Shown here piece by piece: positions 35,620 through 45,610 of a stretch of DNA of 64,000 nucleotides. The translations under genes and the position numbers were made by a program. This stretch comes from Burkholderia sp. (GTDB lineage: Bacteria; Pseudomonadota; Gammaproteobacteria; Burkholderiales; Burkholderiaceae). The notes beneath the pieces were generated by a model. It was not told the DNA's origin, did no database searches, and saw nothing but the letters and a program-made list of their open reading frames with translations. The DNA is taken from contig CP144361.1 in assembly GCA_040954445.1 (NCBI GenBank), positions 1,364,001 to 1,428,000 on the forward strand. The letters are read 5' to 3'. Each line of letters opens with the position of its first letter. Positions within the stretch are counted from its first letter, which is position 1.

Positions 35620-36101
35620 TTCGAAAGCTCCCCAAGAAGTTGATCGATCTTCTCTCGGTTCATGAAGCTGCACATCTTGTGGTTATTGAGCAGCAGCACC
35701 GGCGCATCGCCGCAGGCGCCGAAACATTCGCCTTCCTTCAGCGAGAACTTGCCGTCAGGCGTGGTTTCTCCGAGATCGATCCCTAGCTTCTGCTTCAGAT
35801 AGTCGACCATGGCTCCGGCGCCGCCATGCGGACCGAGCTGGCACGGGAGATTTGTGCAGAGCGTGAGCTTGTGCTTTCCGACCGGCTTCAGTTCGTACAT
35901 CGTGTAGAACGTCGCAACCTCCTGCACGGCGACGGCAGGCATGCCGAGATAATCCGCGACGCACTGCATTAGTTCGGACGAGAGCCAGCCGTGCTCGTCC
36001 TGAGCGATGGCCAGGGCTGACATCACGGCTGACTGTTTCTGATCCGCTGGATATTTCGCAATCACGCGATCGATTTCTTTCAAGCCTTCAGCTGAGATCA
36101 T
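35616..36101 (-). CDS. nuoE: NuoE, NADH dehydrogenase I subunit E
   Basis: Thioredoxin-like Fe2S2 subunit of the complex I NADH module. The 161-residue product has cluster ligands Cys82 and Cys87 (LCTNLPC) and Cys126 and Cys130 (GECFGAC). The ATG at 36101 ([11 protein letters not shown]) is the family start. Its stop overlaps the nuoF start by the usual ATGA, implying translational coupling. Upstream, 285 bp separate it from nuoD where relatives have almost none. The gap holds a repeat copy with a nested palindrome. Confidence 0.95.
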   Translation of the reverse strand: MISAEGLKEIDRVIAKYPADQKQSAVMSALAIAQDEHGWLSSELMQCVADYLGMPAVAVQEVATFYTMYELKPVGKHKLTLCTNLPCQLGPHGGAGAMVDYLKQKLGIDLGETTPDGKFSLKEGECFGACGDAPVLLLNNHKMCSFMNREKIDQLLGELSK

Positions 36102-36117
36102 TTCTAGACACGACTCT

Positions 36118-36240
36118 TTCAATCTTTTCGGGTGGATTCCTGTTCCCTTGGGACGCTTATTGATCCGAAATTGATGATCAATGCTTGTGCATTTTCCTTT
36201 CTGGGTTTGATACCTCACCCCTTTAGGCGAGGAACTTCAT
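36118..36240. repeat. Intergenic repeat copy D, inside the nuo operon
   Basis: Inverted orientation: TTCAATC...TTCGGGTGGATTCC through GGTTTGATACCTCACCCC to GAGGAACTTCAT. It matches the reverse complement of copies A and B except for an inserted 26-bp palindrome at 36158-36183. Confidence 0.8.
36158..36183. repeat. 26-bp IS630-type palindrome inside repeat D
   Basis: TATTGATCCGAAATTGATGA followed by TCAATG. It is absent from the equivalent position of the other repeat copies, which read GACGCTCACTTTTGC. Confidence 0.75.
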
Positions 36241-36386
36241 CTGCATACCGAACAAACATCCTGCCTCGAGGATACGAGACGATAAATCTAGTGCTCACGA
36301 TTGCCTGACCGCGCATGCACACCAGCACGGTACGCAGCGCCAAGCATAATTGCTCGCCGTCCGCTCGCCGCAGACGAGCGTGACGA

Positions 36387-37640
36387 TCAACGGTCGATTT
36401 CGCCGAACACGATGTCCTGCGTACCGATGATTGTAACCGCGTCGGAAATCATGTGGCCACGCGCCATTTCGTTGAGTGCGGAGAGATGCGCGTAACCGGG
36501 CGCGCGAATCTTCAGACGGTAGGGCTTGTTCGCACCGTCGGAAACGAGGTAAATGCCGAACTCACCTTTTGGATGTTCCACCGCTGCGTAGGCTTCTCCT
36601 TCCGGAACATGAAAACCTTCGGTGAATAGCTTGAAATGGTGAATCAGGTCTTCCATGTTTGACTTCATGTCAAGCCGTTTTGGGGGGGTAATTTTGTGAT
36701 TGTCGGTCATCACCGGTCCCGGATTCTTCCGGAGCCACTCAATACACTGTTTCGCGATTCGACAGGACTGGCGCATTTCCTCGACCCGAACCAGGTAACG
36801 ATCGTAGCAATCGCCGTTCACCCCGACCGGGATGTCGAAGTCGAGCTTTTCATAGACCTCGTAGGGCTGCTTCTTGCGAAGATCCCATGCGATGCCAGAG
36901 CCGCGCAACATCGCGCCCGTCTGGCCGAGCTGCAGCGCGCGCTCCGGGCTCACCACGCCGATCCCGACCAGGCGTTGCTTCCAGATCCGGTTGTCGGTCA
37001 GCAGGGTTTCGTATTCGTCCACGCATTTCGGGAAACGCGTAAAAAAATCGTCGATGAAATCAAGTACAGAGCCCTGACGTGTATCGTTCATTTGCTCAAG
37101 GGTCTTGGCATTGCGGATCTTCGACGCCTTGTATTGCGGCATGGCGTCAGGCAGATCCCGGTAGACTCCGCCCGGACGATAGTAGGCCGCGTGCATACGC
37201 GCGCCCGACACTGCTTCGTAGACGTCCATCAGGTCCTCGCGCTCTCGGAACGAGTAGAGGAACACCGCCATCGCGCCGACGTCAAGGCCATGCGAGCCGA
37301 TCCACATCAAGTGGTTCAGCACGCGGGTGATTTCATCGAACAGCACGCGGATATATTTGGCGCGTTCCGGCACCTCGATACCGAGCAGTTTCTCGATCGC
37401 TAGCACGTAGCCGTGTTCGTTCACCATCATCGACACGTAGTCTAGACGATCCATGTACGGCACCGACTGAATAAAGGTCTTGTTCTCAGCAAGCTTCTCG
37501 GTGGCCCGGTGCAGCAGGCCGATGTGCGGGTCGGCACGCTGGATCACCTCACCGTCGAGCTCGAGCACAAGGCGCAGCACGCCATGCGCGGCCGGGTGCT
37601 GTGGACCGAAGTTGAGCGTGTAGTTCTTGATGTCAGCCAT
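36387..37640 (-). CDS. nuoD: NuoD, NADH dehydrogenase I subunit D
   Basis: 49-kDa-type subunit at the quinone-binding junction of complex I, related to hydrogenase large subunits. The 417-residue product starts with [19 protein letters not shown], the conserved quinone-site motif, and ends EIDR as in relatives. The ATG at 37640 lies 12 bp after the nuoC stop. All conserved blocks are present. A spacer of about 285 bp after its stop (36102-36386) is unusual for this operon; its remainder (36241-36386) shows no gene. Confidence 0.95.
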   Translation of the reverse strand: MADIKNYTLNFGPQHPAAHGVLRLVLELDGEVIQRADPHIGLLHRATEKLAENKTFIQSVPYMDRLDYVSMMVNEHGYVLAIEKLLGIEVPERAKYIRVLFDEITRVLNHLMWIGSHGLDVGAMAVFLYSFREREDLMDVYEAVSGARMHAAYYRPGGVYRDLPDAMPQYKASKIRNAKTLEQMNDTRQGSVLDFIDDFFTRFPKCVDEYETLLTDNRIWKQRLVGIGVVSPERALQLGQTGAMLRGSGIAWDLRKKQPYEVYEKLDFDIPVGVNGDCYDRYLVRVEEMRQSCRIAKQCIEWLRKNPGPVMTDNHKITPPKRLDMKSNMEDLIHHFKLFTEGFHVPEGEAYAAVEHPKGEFGIYLVSDGANKPYRLKIRAPGYAHLSALNEMARGHMISDAVTIIGTQDIVFGEIDR

Positions 37641-37652
37641 AATACGGCCCTC

Positions 37653-38255
37653 TCAATGTTTCAGGCCGCCATAGAGATCCTCGCGGATGACGCGAGGCGT
37701 GATTTCTCTGGGCTCGATCGTCACCGTCTGGTAGACAACGCGCTTTTCCTCCGGGTCGTATCGCATTTCGATGTAGCCAGAGAGCGGGAAGTCCTTGCGG
37801 AACGGATGGCCGATGAAGCCATAGTCGGTAAGGATGCGGCGCAGGTCAGGATGGCCTTCGAAGACGATTCCGAATAAGTCGAAGGCTTCGCGTTCGTACC
37901 AGTTCGCCGAGCTCCAGACCTCAACCATCGAGGCCAGGATCGGTAGATCGTCGTCTGGTGCGAACACGCGTAGACGCAAGCGCCAATTGTTGGCGATCGA
38001 TAGTAGATGCAGCGTCGCTGCGAAGCGGGGGCCGTCGTAGACACCGTCGCCGTAGGTTTGATAGTCGACGCCGCAGAGGTCGATCAGTTGCTCGAAGCCG
38101 AGCTTGCGGTCGTCGCGCAATCGGGTGGCCACCTCGACATAATCGTTGGCACGCACGACCAGGGTCAGCTCGCCGATCGCTTCGGTCAGGCTGAGCAGGC
38201 AGTCGCCGAATGCTGCCTTGAGGTTGGCTTTCAGGGTCGCGATTTTGCTGGCCAT
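37653..38255 (-). CDS. nuoC: NuoC, NADH dehydrogenase I subunit C
   Basis: 30-kDa-type hydrophilic subunit of the complex I connecting module. The 200-residue product contains the signature [20 protein letters not shown] and ends [10 protein letters not shown]. It is a separate gene, not fused to nuoD as in enterics. ATG at 38255, 19 bp after the nuoB stop. Complete. Confidence 0.95.
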   Translation of the reverse strand: MASKIATLKANLKAAFGDCLLSLTEAIGELTLVVRANDYVEVATRLRDDRKLGFEQLIDLCGVDYQTYGDGVYDGPRFAATLHLLSIANNWRLRLRVFAPDDDLPILASMVEVWSSANWYEREAFDLFGIVFEGHPDLRRILTDYGFIGHPFRKDFPLSGYIEMRYDPEEKRVVYQTVTIEPREITPRVIREDLYGGLKH

Positions 38256-38274
38256 ATTGTAGGTGCTCTGGACT

Positions 38275-38754
38275 TTATTGACGGGCGATGGTGCTGGTCC
38301 TGCGGATCTTCGCTTGCAACTGAATCACGCCATAGAGGAGCGCCTCGGCAGTTGGCGGACACCCTGGCACATAGACGTCAACAGGCACAATACGATCGCA
38401 GCCACGCACAACGGAATAAGAGTAGTGATAGTAGCCGCCGCCATTGGCGCAGGACCCCATTGAGATTACCCAACGCGGCTCGGCCATCTGTTCATAGACG
38501 CGGCGCAGCGCCGGTGCCATTTTGTTGCAGAGCGTGCCGGCGACGATCATCACGTCGGACTGGCGCGGACTCGGACGGAACACCACGCCAAAGCGGTCGA
38601 GATCGTAGCGGGCTGCGCCAGCGTGCATCATCTCGACCGCGCAGCATGCGAGACCGAACGTCATCGGCCACAGCGAGCCAGTACGCGACCAGTTGATCAG
38701 TTTGTCCGCCGTGGTTGTGACAAACCCTTCCTTTAAGACGCCTTGAATACTCAT
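38275..38754 (-). CDS. nuoB: NuoB, NADH dehydrogenase I subunit B
   Basis: Carries cluster N2, the last Fe4S4 centre before quinone. The 159-residue product has N2 ligands Cys37 and Cys38 (adjacent cysteines), Cys102 (GSCANGGG) and Cys132 (PGCPP). ATG at 38754, about 64 bp after the nuoA stop. Complete and normally placed between nuoA and nuoC. Confidence 0.96.
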   Translation of the reverse strand: MSIQGVLKEGFVTTTADKLINWSRTGSLWPMTFGLACCAVEMMHAGAARYDLDRFGVVFRPSPRQSDVMIVAGTLCNKMAPALRRVYEQMAEPRWVISMGSCANGGGYYHYSYSVVRGCDRIVPVDVYVPGCPPTAEALLYGVIQLQAKIRRTSTIARQ

Positions 38755-38818
38755 TACTTTTTACTCCTGACAAGCGGCGGAGAGTGCCGCATCACGCAAA
38801 CCGGTGAAAATTTCCCCG

Positions 38819-39178
38819 TTACTCCCAGTTCAGGCCACCTTTTCTCCAGATATAGGCGAAGCCACACAAAAATTCGAGCAGGAAGATCATCATGACCATG
38901 AGACCGGGCCAACCGATGTCGCGGAAAGCGACACCCCATGGAAACAGGAAAGCGGTTTCTAGATCGAAGATGATGAATAGAATGGCGATGAGGTAGTAGC
39001 GCACGTCGAACTTCATACGCGCATCCTCGAAGGCTTCGAAACCGCACTCGTATGGTGAGTTCTTTTCTCTGTTTGGCTTGTTGGGACCGAGGACCTTGCC
39101 GATGCCAATCAATGCCACTCCAAAAACAAAGCCCACGATGAGAAACAGCAAGACGGGATAATAGGCGGTGAGGTTCAA
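38819..39178 (-). CDS. nuoA: NuoA, NADH dehydrogenase I subunit A
   Basis: Small membrane subunit of complex I. The 119-residue product has three hydrophobic segments and the conserved [21 protein letters not shown] loop. It uses a TTG start at 39178 (MNLTAYYPV) with AGAGGA about six bases upstream. First gene of the nuo operon. An IS903 fragment begins at 39229, so only about 50 bp of native upstream sequence remains and the promoter may be lost or altered. Confidence 0.93.
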   Translation of the reverse strand: MNLTAYYPVLLFLIVGFVFGVALIGIGKVLGPNKPNREKNSPYECGFEAFEDARMKFDVRYYLIAILFIIFDLETAFLFPWGVAFRDIGWPGLMVMMIFLLEFLCGFAYIWRKGGLNWE

Positions 39179-39228
39179 GACGATCCTCTATCAGATAGTT
39201 TTGCTTATTTTAGAGCATATCACGGCGG

Positions 39229-39545
39229 GGCGTTATTGCATAAATCTAGAAAGCTGGTAACGGTTTACGCGCAACGCTCGCCGGCCAGCCCCCTATAAAG
39301 TCAGATTCCAGAGTAACTGCCTAATTCTTTCCAAGAAAATGCGCAAGGACATACGCAAGACAGGTAAGCCGAAGGCACGCTACCGTTTCAGGAGTTGGGC
39401 GGCTTATAATGCAGGCCTGATCAACCGGGGGAACGTGACGATATGGATAGATGAAGCCGTCTTTGCCAGAATACCCGACGCCATACCAACACGTGGTCGC
39501 CCGTGTTTATACGGCGATGCGCTGATTCAGGCATTACTTGGCGTG
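39229..39545 (+). mobile_element. IS903-group left-end fragment
   Basis: The terminal repeat (GGCGTTATTGCATAAATC), leader and first 70 or so transposase codons, cut at CTTGGCGTG by the next copy. A related 3' piece continues at 40669, with about 44 bp missing between. Confidence 0.88.
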
Positions 39546-40668
39546 GGCGTTGTTGCATAAATCGAACGTGAGGACGCCATGGCATCAGACGGGCATAATT
39601 CAGGCGATGCGAACGGATTGCGGACGAGCGAGGTCCGCCATGCGGTTGATGACGCCGACGCGAACGGCGACCGAGGTCGCCTGCGCGGCGATGTGACGCG
39701 CCCAGAGACAGTGGCCGGTGAGGTTCTTGAACCGATACATCGCATTCTCGGCAAGCGATCGCCGGTGGTAGCCACTGTGTTGCTTCCATTCTCGACGACC
39801 GTCACGGGCAATTGCATCAACCGCGCCATTACGCCACGCCGCACCGGGCATATCCGCTGGCCAATGAGCGGCACCCTCGCGTGGCGGAATTGAAGGAATA
39901 GCACTGCGTGCAGCAATGGCCGCATGGCATGGCTTGGTGTCGTAGGCACCGTCACCGCCGATGACATCGATTTGTTCTTCGCGTGGAATCTGGTCGAGCA
40001 ACTTGGCCAGAGCGTCACCGTCAGCCACATTCTGATTCGTCATTAGCGCGGCATGCACTTGACCTGTATTCGCGTTGAGCGCGAGATGGACTTTACGCCA
40101 CGTGCGCCGCTTCGAGTAGCCGTGCTGGCGCACCTTCCATTCACCTTCTCCATAGACCTTCAGACCGGTGCTGTCGACAACCAGATGGATCGGTTCATTG
40201 TCACGAAGGATCGGCAGTTCGACAGCAAGCGTTTTTGCCCGGCGACAGAGCGTGGTGTAATTCGGCACCGGCAAGCTCGGGAAGGCCAAATCCCGCAGAC
40301 TTTGGGTGAAACCTTGCAGGGCGCGCAAGGTCCGTCGATAGACGGTCTTCACGCCAAGTAATGCCTGAATCAGCGTATCGCCGTATACACACGGGCGACC
40401 ACGTGTGGGTATGGCATCGGGCATTCTGGCAAGGACGGCTTCATCTATCCATATTGTTACGTTCCCCAGGCTGATCAGGCCTTCATTATAGGCCGCCCAA
40501 TTCCTGACACGGTAGCGTGCCTTCGGCTCACCTTTCTTGTGTATGTCCTTGCGCATTTTCTTGGCAAAAATTAGGCAGTTACTCTGGAATCTGACTTGAT
40601 AGGAGGCTGGCCCCGCGACCGTTGCGCGTAAACGTGACTAGCTTTCGCTCCATTTATGCAACAACACC
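39546..40668 (-). mobile_element. IS903-group IS, intact
   Basis: 1123 bp with both ends (the left end has two substitutions) and a complete transposase. Its right-end variant (CGAACGTGAGGACGCCATGG) is shared only with the copy at 44423-45543, so the two are sisters. Confidence 0.93.
39600..40556 (-). CDS. IS903-group DDE transposase (complete)
   Basis: 318 residues, from [20 protein letters not shown] to ARPQSVRIA. The three catalytic acidic residues are in VVDSTGLK, GGDGAYDT and RRSLAEN. It is one of two transposases in the window that are uninterrupted from start to the normal C-terminus. Confidence 0.92.
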   Translation of the reverse strand: MRKDIHKKGEPKARYRVRNWAAYNEGLISLGNVTIWIDEAVLARMPDAIPTRGRPCVYGDTLIQALLGVKTVYRRTLRALQGFTQSLRDLAFPSLPVPNYTTLCRRAKTLAVELPILRDNEPIHLVVDSTGLKVYGEGEWKVRQHGYSKRRTWRKVHLALNANTGQVHAALMTNQNVADGDALAKLLDQIPREEQIDVIGGDGAYDTKPCHAAIAARSAIPSIPPREGAAHWPADMPGAAWRNGAVDAIARDGRREWKQHSGYHRRSLAENAMYRFKNLTGHCLWARHIAAQATSVAVRVGVINRMADLARPQSVRIA

Positions 40669-40919
40669 TCACCCAAAGTCTGCGGAATTTGGCCTTCCCG
40701 AGCTTGCCGGTTCCAAATTACACCACGCTTTGTCGCCGGACAAAAACGCTTGCTGTCGAACTGCCGATCCTTCGTGACAATGAACCGATCCATCTGGTTG
40801 TCGACAGCACCGGTCTGAAGGTCTATGGAGAAGGTGAATGGAAGGTGCGCCAGCACGGCTACTCGAAGCGGCGCACGTGGCGTAAAGTCCATCTCACGCT
40901 CGATTTATGCAACAATGCC
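40669..40919 (+). mobile_element. IS903-group internal fragment joined to an end
   Basis: Transposase middle part (TQSLRNLAFPSLPVPNYTTL to KRRTWRKVHL), then an abrupt jump to the right terminal repeat ending at 40919. Confidence 0.85.
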
Positions 40920-41390
40920 GCGTGAACTGATCGTGCCCGGCACCACCGCCGTCCAAGCCGGGCGTCAGTTCGATATCCAAACCGAATCGGATCTGATTAA
41001 GGCCGCTCAGCTGAGCGGCCAAAGCTGTGGCGGTACGCTGCATCAATGTCGCGGATCCGTCACAACCGCGTGCTATCATGATCGATAGCGCTTATCCTAG
41101 CGGATGCTAGCGGCGCGATCCGTCCCCGACGCTTGCGCGCACCACCCCGACAACGACAGCTGGCCTTGAGCTGGTCTCTCTCAAGTGCGTGCGAGGCTCG
41201 GTCTGTTTCGAGCGTCGTGCGTTTTCCCCCATAAGCGCTTGTGCGGCAGCAATTGCGTCACGGTGCCGAGTGTATCCGGCGCGCGTTTGAGCGCATAAAA
41301 TTACTAACCCGTCAGATGGGCGCCCCGATTGGGGGATTTCGATGCAACAGTCACGTTTAGCAGTCGCATTGCGCAGAACAGGGGTGGATC
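40920..41390. other. About 470 bp without a supported gene
   Basis: A 58-codon open stretch (RELIVPGTTAVQAGRQFDIQ...) follows the IS end and stops at about 41086. It may be the 3' end of a deleted gene, which I do not recognise. The rest shows no coding signal; a GC-rich hairpin (CCCCGATTGGGG) is near 41322-41333. Confidence 0.4.
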
Positions 41391-42266
41391 ATGAACATCA
41401 TGCTTTATCCGGAACTCTACAAATCGCTCGAAGCCGTCCGCTGGGACATGGAGCAAGACATCCCTTGGGGCAAGTTTGACGCCTCGCTCTTGACTGACGA
41501 GCAGGCGAAGACAATCAAGATGAACGCGATTACCGAGTGGTCGGCGCTGCCAGCAACGGAAATGTTCCTGCGCGATAACCACCACGACAGCGACTTCTCC
41601 GCCTTCATGAGCGTCTGGTTCTTCGAGGAGCAGAAGCATTCGTTGGTGCTGATAGAGTACCTGCGCCGCTTCAAGCCCGAGATGATGCCGACCGAAGACG
41701 AGCTGCACGCGGTGCGCTTCGAGTTCGACCCGGCGCCGCCGCTGGAAACCTTGATGTTGCACTTCTGCGGCGAGATTCGCCTGAACCACTGGTACCGCCG
41801 CGCGGCCGAGTGGCACACGGAACCGGTCATCAAGCACATCTACGCAACCATTTCGCGCGACGAGGCACGCCATGGCGGTGCCTACCTCCGCTACATGAAG
41901 AAGGCGTTGGTGAACTGCGGCGACGTAGCGCGTTCGGCTTTCGCCAAGATCGGCGTGCTGATGGCCTCCGCGCGCCGCACCGAGAAGCCGCTACATCCTA
42001 CTAATCTGCACGTGAACCAGTCACTGTTCCCGCGCGACACCGTGCAGTCACGCCTGCCCGATCCAGAATGGCTCGAGCGCTGGCTCGACGAGCAAATCCG
42101 TTTCGACGGCGAATGGGAGAAGAAGGTGGTCGACCGGATTCTGCACAACCTATCAATCCTGTTCGAGCGTACCTTCGCCACTGCGCAGGAGCTGAACCGC
42201 TACCGCAAGGAAGTTACGGGGCATCTGCAGACGCCTGAGAGCGGTGCCACCACACAGCTAGCCTGA
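41391..42266 (+). CDS. Ferritin-like/acyl-ACP-desaturase-like diiron protein
   Basis: 291-residue protein predicted to form a four-helix bundle binding two irons. It has two ExxH motifs, Glu80-His83 (EEQKH) and Glu158-His161 (DEARH). Further candidate carboxylate ligands are Glu49 or Glu57 and Glu128. This pattern fits the ferritin-like superfamily branch that includes acyl-ACP desaturases and N-oxygenases. Substrate is unknown. GGGGTGG lies just upstream of the ATG. The gene is complete and isolated, with no operon partner and IS debris on both sides. Confidence 0.78.
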   Translation: MNIMLYPELYKSLEAVRWDMEQDIPWGKFDASLLTDEQAKTIKMNAITEWSALPATEMFLRDNHHDSDFSAFMSVWFFEEQKHSLVLIEYLRRFKPEMMPTEDELHAVRFEFDPAPPLETLMLHFCGEIRLNHWYRRAAEWHTEPVIKHIYATISRDEARHGGAYLRYMKKALVNCGDVARSAFAKIGVLMASARRTEKPLHPTNLHVNQSLFPRDTVQSRLPDPEWLERWLDEQIRFDGEWEKKVVDRILHNLSILFERTFATAQELNRYRKEVTGHLQTPESGATTQLA

Positions 42267-42349
42267 CGCGGCAGTCGCTTCATCAATTTCTTCGTATCTG
42301 CTTTCCTGCCGATTGCCCCGTAAACGGTGGGGCATGGTGTTGTTGCAAC

Positions 42350-42465
42350 TTGATCCGAAATTCTTAATCTTGAAATTAGAAAATTGTCACCTATGTGATG
42401 GGCATGGCAAAACGAGACATGAGAAGCGATTTTTAAATTTCAAAATCATGAATTTCTGATTAATA
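42350..42465. repeat. IS630-derived palindrome (about 116 bp)
   Basis: Arms TTGATCCGAAATTC...GAATTTCTGATTAATA, with a central hairpin as in the other copies. It is joined to an IS903 left-end remnant at 42478. Confidence 0.82.
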
Positions 42466-42477
42466 ATACGGGTCAGA

Positions 42478-42543
42478 CCCCCGCGACCGTTGCGCGTAAA
42501 CAACCAACGTTAACGGCTCTCGCTCGATTTATGCAACAACGCC
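42478..42543 (-). mobile_element. IS903 left-end remnant
   Basis: Leader (CGCGACCGTTGCGCGTAAAC) and terminal repeat ending at 42543. The following 246 bp up to the SET gene hold nothing I recognise. Confidence 0.8.
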
Positions 42544-42789
42544 CCACGCGCCAGCATCCCCATGTTTTGGACGATGTATCATGATAGGCACGAGATGCCC
42601 ATCTTCGTTGCCAGTCCACGTCGTTTTGCCCGATTGGTTACGCAGCCAGGCTGAGCGTGTAGCATGTGGTTAGCTCTTCACGGCGGTTTGTCGCCGGGGC
42701 ATGCTGTGCGTCGCGCGAGTGCTTTCGCATGCGCAGGCGGACGCCGTCACGCCGGCGCTCTATTTCATCGTCTTCACAAGGATTTATCG

Positions 42790-43311
42790 ATGCGTTCACG
42801 CAGGATCGTAGTGCGCCGTTCCAGTGTTCACGGAAAGGGCGTATTCGCGGTTGCACCGATCCGCGAAGGTGAGCGCGTGGTCGAGTACAAGGGCGAACAG
42901 ATCTCCTGGAAAGAGGCGCAGCGCCGGCATCCGCATAATTTGAATGAGCCCAACCACACTTTCTATTTCGCACTTGAGGAAGGCGGCGTGATCGACGGTA
43001 AGGTCGATGGCAATAGCGCGCGCTGGATTAACCATTCCTGCGAGCCGAACTGCGGGGCCCAGGAAATCGTCGGGCACGTGTATATCCACGCGCTGCGCGA
43101 CATCACGGTCGGTGAGGAACTGTGCTACGACTATGGCCTGGTCATTGACGCTAAGCTGACCAAGGAGCTCAAACGCGAATACGTTTGTTATTGCGGCACT
43201 GCGAGCTGCCGAGGCACGCTGCTTGCCGTCAACGACGAGGACAAGAAGAAAAAAGAGGGGAAAGAAAGACGCCAGGTCGGAGAAAGACGAGAAGGTGGGC
43301 AAGGCCAATAA
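42790..43311 (+). CDS. SET-domain protein lysine methyltransferase, lysine-rich tail out of frame
   Basis: SAM-dependent lysine methyltransferase of the bacterial SET family. The 173-residue reading starts MRSRRIVVRRSSVHGKGVF and contains NHSCEPNCG and YDYG (SAM and substrate sites). A post-SET zinc motif CYCGTASCRG follows near 135. After NDEDKKKK the frame yields an unlikely tail. Removing one A from the A6 run at about 43251 restores a lysine-rich tail of about 30 residues (ARSEKDEKVGKANKALRKGK...KKKK) ending at 43363. The catalytic domain is unaffected. Partners are unknown. Confidence 0.85.
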   Translation: MRSRRIVVRRSSVHGKGVFAVAPIREGERVVEYKGEQISWKEAQRRHPHNLNEPNHTFYFALEEGGVIDGKVDGNSARWINHSCEPNCGAQEIVGHVYIHALRDITVGEELCYDYGLVIDAKLTKELKREYVCYCGTASCRGTLLAVNDEDKKKKEGKERRQVGERREGGQGQ

Positions 43312-43570
43312 GGCCTTGCGCAAGGGGAAAGGCGCTGAAAAGGGTGCCAAAAAGAAGAAGTAGGATATAGCAGTCCACGCCCCCGCCCCTTGTGCGGCAC
43401 CGACCGATCGGCTGACGATCAGGTCGCCTGTTTATGAATGGGCTTACTAAGTTTACAGGGCGGTAACGCTTCGTAGTTGTCAGCCGTTTGCTCGAGCCGC
43501 AGCGCCTCGAGCAGGTGAATCAGGTACCGATTGAATCACCCTGGGTTTCGCGGCGATTATTTTATTTGAG

Positions 43571-43712
43571 TCAGGCAGCCTTGGCGACGCCCTCAAACTT
43601 CCGATCGTAAACTTGCTCGGCTTCCGCCGAGCTGGAAGTCACCGATCGGGCCGCGCAGCGGCTTATTGTTGAACGAGTAGTCGACCCATGCGAGCGTGGC
43701 CAGCTCGGACGG
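43571..43712 (-). pseudogene. IS3-family orfB C-terminal relic
   Basis: The minus-strand reading ELATLAWVDYSFNNKPLRGP then, after a frame change, AEQVYDRKFEGVAKAA and a stop. This resembles the C-terminus of IS3-type integrase-like transposases. The surrounding 43364-43992 contains no supported gene; AAAAGCGTGTCTGAACC near 43915 may be another element end. Confidence 0.6.
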
Positions 43713-43992
43713 CCTGCTTGCTACACCACGGACCATGCCAATAGGCATTTTTGCATATTGATCTCGCATTGAGAATCCATAAAATCACTAAGTTCATGCT
43801 GCCGTCGTCGTGTTCCAAGATGGATACAATTTCGAAGAGAGTCTCGAAAAGACGGGCTTTAAAGCATCCCTTGAAGCTTGTCAGGTCAGCCTCTTAAGGC
43901 TCGCGGCCTAATCGGAAAAGCGTGTCTGAACCGACTCCGCTACACGCACTACACAGTAGTGATCACCAAAATCAAAGAGAAGAAGGGGTAGG

Positions 43993-44018
43993 TATTGATC
44001 CGAAATTCGTGATCAATA
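43993..44018. repeat. 26-bp IS630-type palindrome
   Basis: TATTGATCCGAAATTCGTGA then TCAATA. It abuts an IS903 right-end piece exactly at the TA in GGGCATAATTTC. Confidence 0.78.
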
Positions 44019-44068
44019 TGCCCGTCGATGCCATTGCGTCCTCGCGCTCGATTTATGCAACAACGCCT
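44019..44068 (+). mobile_element. IS903 right-end tip
   Basis: TGCCCGTCGATGCC through the terminal repeat ending at 44068; 50 bp only. Confidence 0.75.
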
Positions 44069-44422
44069 CGTCAGCCACATTCTGATTCGTCATTAGCGCG
44101 GCATGCACTTGACCCGTATGTGCGTTGAGCGCGAGAGGGACTTTACGCCAGGTGTGCCGCTTCGAGTAGCCGTGCTGGCGCACCTTCCATTCACCTTCCC
44201 CATAGACCTTCAGACCGGTGTTGTCGAAAACCAGATAGATCGGTTCGTTTTCGCGAAGGATCGCCAGTTCGACATCAAGCGTTTTTGCCCGGCGACAGAG
44301 CGTGGTGTAATTCGGCACCGGCAAGCTCGGGAAGACTAGATCGCGTAGAGTTTGGGTAAAACCTTGCAGGGCGCGCAACGTCCGTCGATAGACGGTCTTC
44401 ACGCCAAGTAATGCCTGAATCA

Positions 44423-45543
44423 GGCGTTGTTGCATAAATCGAGCGAGATCCATTGATGTTTACGCGCAACAGTCTCGGGGCCAGATCCCTATCAAGTCAG
44501 ATTCCAGAGTAACTGCCTAATTTTTCCAAGAAAATGCGCAAGGACATACACAAGACAGGTGAGCCGAAGGCCAGCTACCATGTCAGGAATTGGGCGGCCT
44601 ATAATGAAGGCCTGATCAACCGGGGGAACGTGACGATATGGATAGATGAAGCCGTCCTTTCCAGAATACCCGATGCCATACCCACACGTGGTCGCCCGTG
44701 TCTATACGGCGATACGCTGATTCAGGCATTACTTGGCGTGAAGACCGTCTATCGACGGACCTTGCGCGCCCTGCAAGGTTTCACCCAAAGTCTGCGCGAT
44801 TTGGCCTTCCCGAGCTTGCCGGTGCCGAATTACACCACGCTCTGTCGCCGGGCAAAAACGCTTGATGTCGAACTGCCGATCCTTTGTGACAATGAACCGA
44901 TCCATCTGGTTGTCGACAGCACCGGTCTGAAGGTCTATGGGGAAGGTGAATGGAAGGTGCGCCAGCACGGCTACTCGAAGCGGCGCACGTGGCGTAAAGT
45001 CCATCTCGCGCTCAACGCGAATACAGGTCAAGTGCATGCCGCGCTAATGACGAATCAGAATGTGGCTGACGGTGACGCTCTGGCCAAGTTGCTCGACCAG
45101 ATTCCACGCGCAGCACAAATCGATGTCATCGGCGGTGACGGTGCCTACGACACCAAGCCATGCCATGCGGCCATTGCTGCACGCAGTGCTATTCCTTCGA
45201 TTCTGCCACGCGAGGGTGCCGCTCATTGGCCAGCGGATATGCCCGGTGCGGCGTGGCGTAATGGCGCGGTTGATGCAATTGCCCGTGACGGTCGTCGAGA
45301 ATGGAAGCAACACAGTGGCTACCACCGGCGATCGCTTGCCGAGAATGCGATGTATCGGTTCAAGACCCTCACCGGCCACTGTCTCTGGGCGCGTCACATC
45401 GCCGCGCAGGCGACCGAGGTCGCCTGCGCGGCGGCGTCATCAACCGCATGGCGGACCTCGCTCGTCCGCAATCCGTTCGTATCGCCTGAATTATGCCCGT
45501 CCGATGCCATGGCGTCCTCACGTTCGATTTATGCAACAACGCC
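44423..45543 (+). mobile_element. IS903-group IS (inner), perfect 9-bp target duplication
   Basis: CCTGAATCA at 44414-44422 is repeated at 45544-45552, directly outside the terminal repeats. Recent insertion into an older IS903 copy. Confidence 0.95.
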
Positions 45544-45610
45544 CCTGAATCAGGCGCATCGCCGTATAAACACGGGCGACTACGTGTGGGTATGGCGTCG
45601 GGTATTCTGA
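44534..45610 (+). CDS. IS903-group transposase with altered C-terminus
   Basis: The 358-residue frame keeps all three catalytic positions (VVDSTGLK, GGDGAYDT, RRSLAEN). A deletion near 45418 shifts the last part from the usual [16 protein letters not shown] to AAASSTAWRTSLVRN. It then reads through the right end into the outer IS. Whether the altered tail allows activity is uncertain. Confidence 0.75.
   Translation: MRKDIHKTGEPKASYHVRNWAAYNEGLINRGNVTIWIDEAVLSRIPDAIPTRGRPCLYGDTLIQALLGVKTVYRRTLRALQGFTQSLRDLAFPSLPVPNYTTLCRRAKTLDVELPILCDNEPIHLVVDSTGLKVYGEGEWKVRQHGYSKRRTWRKVHLALNANTGQVHAALMTNQNVADGDALAKLLDQIPRAAQIDVIGGDGAYDTKPCHAAIAARSAIPSILPREGAAHWPADMPGAAWRNGAVDAIARDGRREWKQHSGYHRRSLAENAMYRFKTLTGHCLWARHIAAQATEVACAAASSTAWRTSLVRNPFVSPELCPSDAMASSRSIYATTPLNQAHRRINTGDYVWVWRRVF

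Noticed and set aside
41391..42266. Calling the diiron protein a bacterioferritin or a specific desaturase
   Set aside because: The ExxH motifs support a diiron four-helix bundle only. Length and spacing do not match ferritin, and no substrate can be inferred.
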